Below, one piece after another: positions 50,591 to 55,435 of a DNA stretch of 55,435 nt. The position numbers were made by a program, and so were the translations under genes. Every line of letters begins with the position of its first letter. The first letter of the stretch is position 1. This DNA is from Ignavibacteriaceae bacterium (GTDB lineage Bacteria > Bacteroidota > Ignavibacteria > Ignavibacteriales > Ignavibacteriaceae), in assembly GCA_013042995.1 (NCBI GenBank), contig JABDPB010000016.1, positions 1-55,435 on the forward strand, written 5' to 3'. The notes beneath the pieces were generated by a model. The model ran no database searches, had not been told where the DNA came from, and saw nothing but the letters and a program-made list of their open reading frames with translations.

Positions 50591-51043
50591 TTATAGCGGA
50601 AGTTTGCCTAATGCACCCCAGACCCATCTGTGAGCTCGATGTATAAATCCCGCCGGCTCAGCAAACATTAGTATGCATTCATTGCTAACACATTCAATCT
50701 CATTTCGTTCACAATATTTTATTGAATCATCAGATTGTGAGCCTTGCTGCAGCCACACTTTTGTAATACCAGCTTCTTTTATTTCCTTTACAATTTTTTC
50801 CGTTTGGGCAGGAGGAACGTTTACAACTGCTCCATCAACTTTTTCCGGGAGAGAAAACAAATCGGGATAGCAAATATCTCCTTCGACAATATCTGTATTT
50901 GGATTTATTGGATAAACCTGAAAGCCTTTCTTTTTAAGTTCGCGGTAGATAACATTTCCGAACTTATTTTTTTTGCGCGAAACCCCGACAACTGCTAACT
51001 TCTTCTGTTCAAGAAATTCGTCAATCATTGTTTTTGAACTCAT
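50591..51043 (-). CDS. CoA-binding domain protein (YccU-like)
   Basis: The 150-residue protein is a stand-alone CoA-binding domain of the CoA_binding_2 type. It has LAVVGVSRKKNKFGNVIYRELKKKG near the N-terminus, VYPINPN, VDGAVVNVPPAQTEKIVKEI and TKVWLQQGSQSDDSI. It has the length and motif order of YccU-like proteins, which bind CoA or a related nucleotide but have no known enzymatic activity. The end (FAEPAGFIHRAHRWVWG) is also typical. It is not clearly part of a pathway with its neighbours. Confidence 0.9.
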   Translation of the reverse strand: MSSKTMIDEFLEQKKLAVVGVSRKKNKFGNVIYRELKKKGFQVYPINPNTDIVEGDICYPDLFSLPEKVDGAVVNVPPAQTEKIVKEIKEAGITKVWLQQGSQSDDSIKYCERNEIECVSNECILMFAEPAGFIHRAHRWVWGALGKLPL

Positions 51044-51102
51044 TCTAATTTTCCCTTAAACTACTTTATTTTCAAAATTGAAGAGATATAATCAACTATT
51101 AT

Positions 51103-51924
51103 TTAGTCGCTTTTCTTTGCTTTAATAGATAAAATTTCGGATGCAATTTCCTCAATGGGTTTACTTGTAACATTTATTACAGACCATTCAGGATTTTTAT
51201 TGAAAATTTTTCTTGCATACATCAATTCCACTTTTACAGATTCAATATCATCATAGTCCCCAAGTGCACCACCAAGATAATCCTGTCGTGCACGTCTAAG
51301 TTCAGCTAGCGCTCTCGCATTTGTATCTAAACAAAATATTTTTGAAGGATGAATTTTATAAATAATCTGTGGCAGTTCTTCGCCCATTACAATTGGCACG
51401 TTTCCTACAAACCATTCTTTAAATGCAAGATAAATACTTAAAGGTGTTTTAAAAGTTCTGGACACTCCAAGAAGTACAATCTCGGCTTTTTTCAATTCGT
51501 TTGTTCTTTGCCCGTCATCATGTCGGAATGCAAACTCCATTGTTTCAATTCGACGGAAATATGATTTATTTATCTGTCCGAAAAGTCCTGGTTTTTCTGC
51601 AGGAGATAAGGCAAATTTTTGTGACAGCTGGCTCAATAGTCCACCTATCAGATCAATTGTATCAACATTGTATTCTCTTCCGCAGCGCCGCATCAAATCT
51701 CTTAGTTTATCAGTTACGAGAGTGTGTACTATAAATCCCCCGGCTTTTTTTGCTTCTTCAACAGCTTGCTTTACTTTTTGTTCGGTTCTTACCTTCGCTC
51801 TTTTAAAAATCTTTACTTCAACCTCACTGAATTGAATTAGTGCAGCACTCAGAGCCTGTTCCGCTGTTCTACCTGAACCATCTGACACAATAAAAATATT
51901 ATATATTCTTTTTTCAGAAGTCAT
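51103..51924 (-). CDS. PEP synthase / PPDK regulatory protein (DUF299)
   Basis: The 273-residue protein begins IYNIFIVSDGSGRTAEQALS and contains the P-loop-like GVSRTFKTPLSIYLA (about 154-168), the two hallmarks of the bifunctional kinase/pyrophosphorylase that inactivates and reactivates PEP synthase or pyruvate phosphate dikinase by threonine phosphorylation. The length matches the family. The target enzyme gene is not in the window. Which target applies (PpsA or PpdK) cannot be decided from this sequence alone, so I give no gene symbol. Confidence 0.93.
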   Translation of the reverse strand: MTSEKRIYNIFIVSDGSGRTAEQALSAALIQFSEVEVKIFKRAKVRTEQKVKQAVEEAKKAGGFIVHTLVTDKLRDLMRRCGREYNVDTIDLIGGLLSQLSQKFALSPAEKPGLFGQINKSYFRRIETMEFAFRHDDGQRTNELKKAEIVLLGVSRTFKTPLSIYLAFKEWFVGNVPIVMGEELPQIIYKIHPSKIFCLDTNARALAELRRARQDYLGGALGDYDDIESVKVELMYARKIFNKNPEWSVINVTSKPIEEIASEILSIKAKKSD

Positions 51925-51996
51925 ATAAAAACAAATTGAAAAAGTATTATGTTAACATATATTTTGAATCGGATTGAGACAAAGGCGAACTGCGAA

Positions 51997-53052
51997 TTAC
52001 ACCAAATCCCTAACAGCGTTGTAAACCATTTCCACAGTAAGTTCTTTTATACATTTAAATTTTACATCATTTCTACTGCAGATCAAGGGGTGTGGTGAAT
52101 AGAAAAAGCAAGGGGAACAATCTAAATTTAGACTAACTATTTTATGCTCCGTTTTCCAGGGATAAATGTACTGCGGATTTGTGGGACCAATAATTGCAAT
52201 TACCCTTAAATTTAGAGCCGCAGCAATGTGCATCTGGCTGGAATCGTTTGTTACAAAAATTTTACAGCACCCCATAATAGCAGAGCTGTCACTTAAGCTT
52301 TCGGATTCAACAATAAAAACGCTGTTAGAATTTATAAGATTAAAAATATTTCTCTTTAGCTCCTTTTCGTCTGGTCCTCCAAAGAGCAAAATTTTTGCAG
52401 AATGTTTTTCAATTAATTGTTTAGCAAGTTCTGCAAATTTTTCCGGTTCCCATCTTCTTTTAGAATGATTCTTTAAAGTAGAACATCCGGCATGGAACCC
52501 AATGACCAATTCACTCTGATTAACTGAATGAATTTTTAGGAAGTTTTCTGAAAAAGTTCTACTATTTTCAGGAAGCCGATATGTCAGTTTTGGTTCTTCT
52601 GTAATTTTTTTTTCAAGCAGTGTCTCACAAAGTTTTAAATTCGTTTTTACGTTGTGTATTAAGTCGTTTTCTTTAACCTGAATGTTGTTTAAAAAACCAA
52701 GATTAAAAGAATTCTTTCTTAAATATTTAACGCCGGTTCTTTTTTTTGCTCCAATTAAAAAACTTATAACGTTATATTCTTTTCTGTTCGAAGGATATAC
52801 GTTTATTGAAGCATCGTATTTTTTTCTTAAACCACTTATAAACTTTAAAGAGTTTAATGCCCCCTCATTAATAAAATCGAAATAAATTACTTTGTTAAGA
52901 TTCTGGTTAGTTGAAAAAATCTCTTTCGAGCCACGGTACATGACCAATGCATCAATTTCCGAATCGGGAGAGTGCTTTTTTAGAACTTCTATGGCAGGTG
53001 TGGACATAAGCGCATCGCCTATACCCGATAGAGCTATAACAAGTATTTTCAT
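51997..53052 (-). CDS. Glycosyltransferase family 9 (heptosyltransferase-like) 2
   Basis: ATG 53052 is chosen because it starts MKILVIALSGIGDALMSTPA, the GT9 opening; the longer frame would run through the terminator hairpin at 53075-53096. The 351-residue protein continues with the family's ..GAKKRTGVKYL.. and the C-terminal FVTNDSSQMHIAAALNLRVIAIIGPTNP, which binds the ADP-sugar. It should act in LPS core or related glycan synthesis. It resembles the GT9 at 15091-16125 in plan but is diverged. The Cys-containing loop near the end (CSPCFFYSPHPLICSRND) is also shared in kind. Confidence 0.9.
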   Translation of the reverse strand: MKILVIALSGIGDALMSTPAIEVLKKHSPDSEIDALVMYRGSKEIFSTNQNLNKVIYFDFINEGALNSLKFISGLRKKYDASINVYPSNRKEYNVISFLIGAKKRTGVKYLRKNSFNLGFLNNIQVKENDLIHNVKTNLKLCETLLEKKITEEPKLTYRLPENSRTFSENFLKIHSVNQSELVIGFHAGCSTLKNHSKRRWEPEKFAELAKQLIEKHSAKILLFGGPDEKELKRNIFNLINSNSVFIVESESLSDSSAIMGCCKIFVTNDSSQMHIAAALNLRVIAIIGPTNPQYIYPWKTEHKIVSLNLDCSPCFFYSPHPLICSRNDVKFKCIKELTVEMVYNAVRDLV

Positions 53053-53074
53053 ACAGAAAATATATAAAAAAAAT

Positions 53075-53096
53075 AAGTCCGGCATACACCGGACTT
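53075..53096 (-). terminator. Rho-independent terminator after DUF2723 gene
   Basis: AAGTCCGG (53075-53082), 6-nt loop, CCGGACTT (53089-53096): a perfect 8-bp stem. On the minus strand it runs into a strong U tract (ATTTTTTTTATA). It lies 22 nt after the stop of the DUF2723 gene and just before the GT9 start. Confidence 0.85.
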
Positions 53097-53118
53097 TTTA
53101 ATTCAGACTTAAATATTT

Positions 53119-55435
53119 CTATTGTGGACTTAACGTGTCCGGTTGAGTTAGCATTTGCCTGTATCTTTGTATGTTTGTTTTGACTGTCGGATCGTTAGGA
53201 AACATTACTTCCAGTTTTTCCCAAATTCCCAAAAGCTTATCATATTCATTTAGGCTTTCGTAGGTGTCAATTAGTATTCTGTACGGATTGTAGTAAGAAC
53301 TAACATCTGAAGGATTCCTTTCAAGATCTTCCAGCGCCTGTCTTTCAACTTGCACAACAATTTCTTTATACTTTTCTTTTGCACCAGATGCAAAGTAAAG
53401 GTTTGAAATTTCGAACAACAGCCCATTATCAATTCCCAAAATTTCGTAGGGAAGTTTTTTGTTCATATCATCCAAAGTCTTAATAACTGCAGCGTTGTTA
53501 CCTTCACTTCTGTAGTGAACCGCAAGCCTCATGAAGCCATTTCTATAATTTTGAATCATCCTTTTATGATTATCATCAAAGAAAATTGATGGATCGTTTA
53601 AACCTGTATAGCGGAAACCGGGTAAATAGGTTTTACTCGGAGTTGTATTTCCCGCAAGCTGTAGCTTTAAGACTTCTTCATTAACAAACTCTCTGCCCGG
53701 GGTTCTCTTTTCAGGAACAAGCCTGAATGCCATTCCTTCCATTTTAAGATAATCCTGCAAACCAATTTTACTGTCATCGGAACAGGTTACGGCAAAATAA
53801 ATCGGTCGCTCCCAGTTGTTTGCTTCAACAATTTCACGCACCATCATATCCTGTACGCGAATGGCCTTAATGTTTCCAAATGAAAGAGTGTTTGACATTT
53901 TCCATGTGAGTTTACCACTCTTCATTATTGAGGAATCGGAAATAGCATACTCTCTGTAAATATCTTCAAGCGACATTTTATCATTTATCGGCGGCGTACT
54001 GATAGTTATGTCTGTTGGTTCCCATTGAACAGGTCTAAGCTGACCTATCTGTGCTTCACTCATTCTTATTTTCACGGTTCCAACATCATAGGGGTCGTTG
54101 TTTTTTAGTTGCCTTATATACCAATCAGTATTAACAAGACTAAGATTAACAACCTTTACATCTCTTCTGACTCCTTCAACATCCTGCAGATACCAAAGTG
54201 GAAATGTATCGTTATCTCCGTTAGTAAATAGAATGGCATTGGACGCGGCAGTTTGTAAAATGTTGTAAGAATAATCCCAAGGCACCCAATTTTTAGACCG
54301 ATCGTGAGTATAATAATTTGCCTGCAACATTCTAACAGGAACAAGTATCGTTGTAAAAATTAATAACGCAATAATAGAAGCATTCTTTAAAGAACTGTTT
54401 TTTATTTTTTCCTGAACAAGATCAATAAGCCCGCGTACACCTATTGCAATCCAAATGGAATAGACAAAAAACGCACCCACATAAAAGTAATCTCTTTCAC
54501 GAGGCTGTGGCTGCTGCTGGTTTTGATAGAAGGCTGTGAGATAACCTAAGAGAATAAACATTATCATAAATACGGCAGCCATTTTCCAATCCCGCCTAAA
54601 GTGATGATAAATACCAAACAACCCAAGTAAGAATGGAATTCCAAAAAGTGAATAAGCAACATTGCCTTCAAAATTTACTGCTATAACTCTTCCAATAATA
54701 TTTCCTATGGCATTGAAAGGTGCAATATTAGCGCCGTCATCCTGTGCCCATCCTTCCCGTCCTGCATAGTTCCAAAGCCAATATCTAGTCATCATGTGGT
54801 TCATCTGATAGGAATAAAAGAAATCCAAATCGCTATTGTAGTTTGTATAAATACCAGCCTGATGAGGTTCGGATGAAAACCTTCTTTTAAATGTTGGAAA
54901 ATCTCCGTATTGCTCTCTATTTAAGTACTTTTCTAAAGCCGGAAAAGTTTTAGGTTCATTTTCATTCATAGGCGGATCCTGATTCGCACGGATAATTACA
55001 AGTGAGAAGGTGGTGAATCCTATTAGAACAAAAATTGCAGACATAAAAACAACATGCAATGTTGGTTTCTGCTTCTTGATAGAGTAGTTAACTGCATAGC
55101 CTAATAAAGCAAGCACTGCAATAAAGATTAGAATTTCTAAAACAATATTTTCTTTTCCGATAGCAGTCATAATTGATGGAAGGATTTTTACTACGCCTGG
55201 ATAGGTTGCAAACAGTGCAATACCGCCAATAATAATAGGCATATAGAACGAATTTTTATTGAATATTTTCTTCCAATAAATACCCATAATAATTGCACTC
55301 AAACCCAGAACCATCAATTTAAATTTTGTATCAAATTCCTGATACTGCTCTCCGCTTGGTGGTGCAGTAGTAGTTTCACCTGCCCACCAGATAACAGCCA
55401 AAAGAAGAATTATTCCCGCATGAACTAAAAATATA
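53119..55435 (-). CDS. DUF2723 / TMEM260-like membrane protein (5' partial)
   Basis: The frame stays open to the right edge, so the start lies outside the window. The codon often taken as a start at 55399-55401 is an internal TTG, with a further hydrophobic run of sense codons upstream. The visible 772 residues hold membrane helices in the first 300 residues, the family stretches RERDYFYVGAFFVYSIWIAIGV, NAILFTNGDNDTFPLWYLQD and VKVVNLSLVNTDWYIRQL, then a soluble C-terminal part with TPR-like helices (about 650-755). DUF2723 proteins are GT-C-type enzymes related to protein O-mannosyltransferases. They probably glycosylate proteins using a polyprenyl sugar; the N-terminal catalytic loop is outside the window. 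A terminator follows. Confidence 0.9.
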   Translation of the reverse strand, partial: IFLVHAGIILLLAVIWWAGETTTAPPSGEQYQEFDTKFKLMVLGLSAIIMGIYWKKIFNKNSFYMPIIIGGIALFATYPGVVKILPSIMTAIGKENIVLEILIFIAVLALLGYAVNYSIKKQKPTLHVVFMSAIFVLIGFTTFSLVIIRANQDPPMNENEPKTFPALEKYLNREQYGDFPTFKRRFSSEPHQAGIYTNYNSDLDFFYSYQMNHMMTRYWLWNYAGREGWAQDDGANIAPFNAIGNIIGRVIAVNFEGNVAYSLFGIPFLLGLFGIYHHFRRDWKMAAVFMIMFILLGYLTAFYQNQQQPQPRERDYFYVGAFFVYSIWIAIGVRGLIDLVQEKIKNSSLKNASIIALLIFTTILVPVRMLQANYYTHDRSKNWVPWDYSYNILQTAASNAILFTNGDNDTFPLWYLQDVEGVRRDVKVVNLSLVNTDWYIRQLKNNDPYDVGTVKIRMSEAQIGQLRPVQWEPTDITISTPPINDKMSLEDIYREYAISDSSIMKSGKLTWKMSNTLSFGNIKAIRVQDMMVREIVEANNWERPIYFAVTCSDDSKIGLQDYLKMEGMAFRLVPEKRTPGREFVNEEVLKLQLAGNTTPSKTYLPGFRYTGLNDPSIFFDDNHKRMIQNYRNGFMRLAVHYRSEGNNAAVIKTLDDMNKKLPYEILGIDNGLLFEISNLYFASGAKEKYKEIVVQVERQALEDLERNPSDVSSYYNPYRILIDTYESLNEYDKLLGIWEKLEVMFPNDPTVKTNIQRYRQMLTQPDTLSPQ

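Noticed and set aside
1-55435. CRISPR arrays, tRNA, rRNA, insertion sequences, prophage genes or toxin-antitoxin pairs
   Set aside because: No regularly spaced repeats, cloverleaf-like regions, transposase or integrase motifs, phage structural genes or typical toxin-antitoxin pairs were seen on either strand.

Overview
The window is AT-rich and reads as a chromosomal segment of a Gram-negative member of the Bacteroidota/Chlorobi lineage, most like Ignavibacteria. The evidence is a short Bacteroidota-type RpoD (8863-9723), a DUF2723 mannosyltransferase-like protein (53119 to the right edge), two TonB-receptor-type proteins, many lipobox lipoproteins, Bacteroidota-like TAnnTTTG promoter motifs, and frequent TTG starts. 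No rRNA, tRNA, CRISPR array, insertion sequence or prophage was seen. The taxonomic call is an inference from gene types, not from a marker-gene comparison.

Layout. 1-2577: the end of an unidentified R/G-rich protein, a 39-residue Lys-rich protein, and a minus-strand group (TMEM175-like channel, TlpA-like thioredoxin, exported S33 hydrolase). 2759-8326: the most distinctive block. An ECF sigma factor and a transmembrane Ser/Thr kinase with a TPR tail (minus strand) are bracketed by plus-strand lipoprotein genes. Two of these encode paralogous C2-like lipoproteins, and the two transcription units share a bipartite 39-bp promoter-like block with identical spacing that looks unlike housekeeping promoters. 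8358-12504: a hypothetical protein, RpoD, two tandem RRM proteins, and a PhoB/OmpR-type two-component pair. 12676-18719: a B12-binding-type radical SAM protein, an EamA transporter, GT9 and GT39 glycosyltransferases, and an aldo/keto reductase.

18874-24983: a secreted isoaspartate methyltransferase overlapping a membrane spermidine-synthase-like protein, an orphan DNA methyltransferase, a PflX-like radical SAM protein, and a DUF1684 lipoprotein. 25041-30210: a DUF1761 protein, an exported esterase, two adjacent MGDG-synthase/MurG-like glycosyltransferases, and an MFS transporter. 30293-39268: envelope genes (a coiled-coil membrane protein overlapping a lipoprotein gene, a small outer-membrane-type protein overlapping a TonB-receptor-like protein), a type II NADH dehydrogenase, a charged lipoprotein, and a class III nucleotide cyclase with TolB-like and TPR regions. 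39410-46474: mostly metabolism (PPK2, saccharopine dehydrogenase-like, transketolase, AsnA, acyl-CoA dehydrogenase). 46717-55435: PAP2 phosphatase, a FecA-like TonB receptor with a small PPP-tailed exported protein, CoA-binding protein, PEP-synthase/PPDK regulatory protein, GT9, and the 5'-truncated DUF2723 gene.

The best candidate for a little-described system is the sigma factor / kinase / C2-lipoprotein block. The shared promoter-like block suggests a small envelope regulon read by the neighbouring ECF factor, with the kinase as a possible signal input. Function was inferred from motifs and context only; no database comparison was possible.
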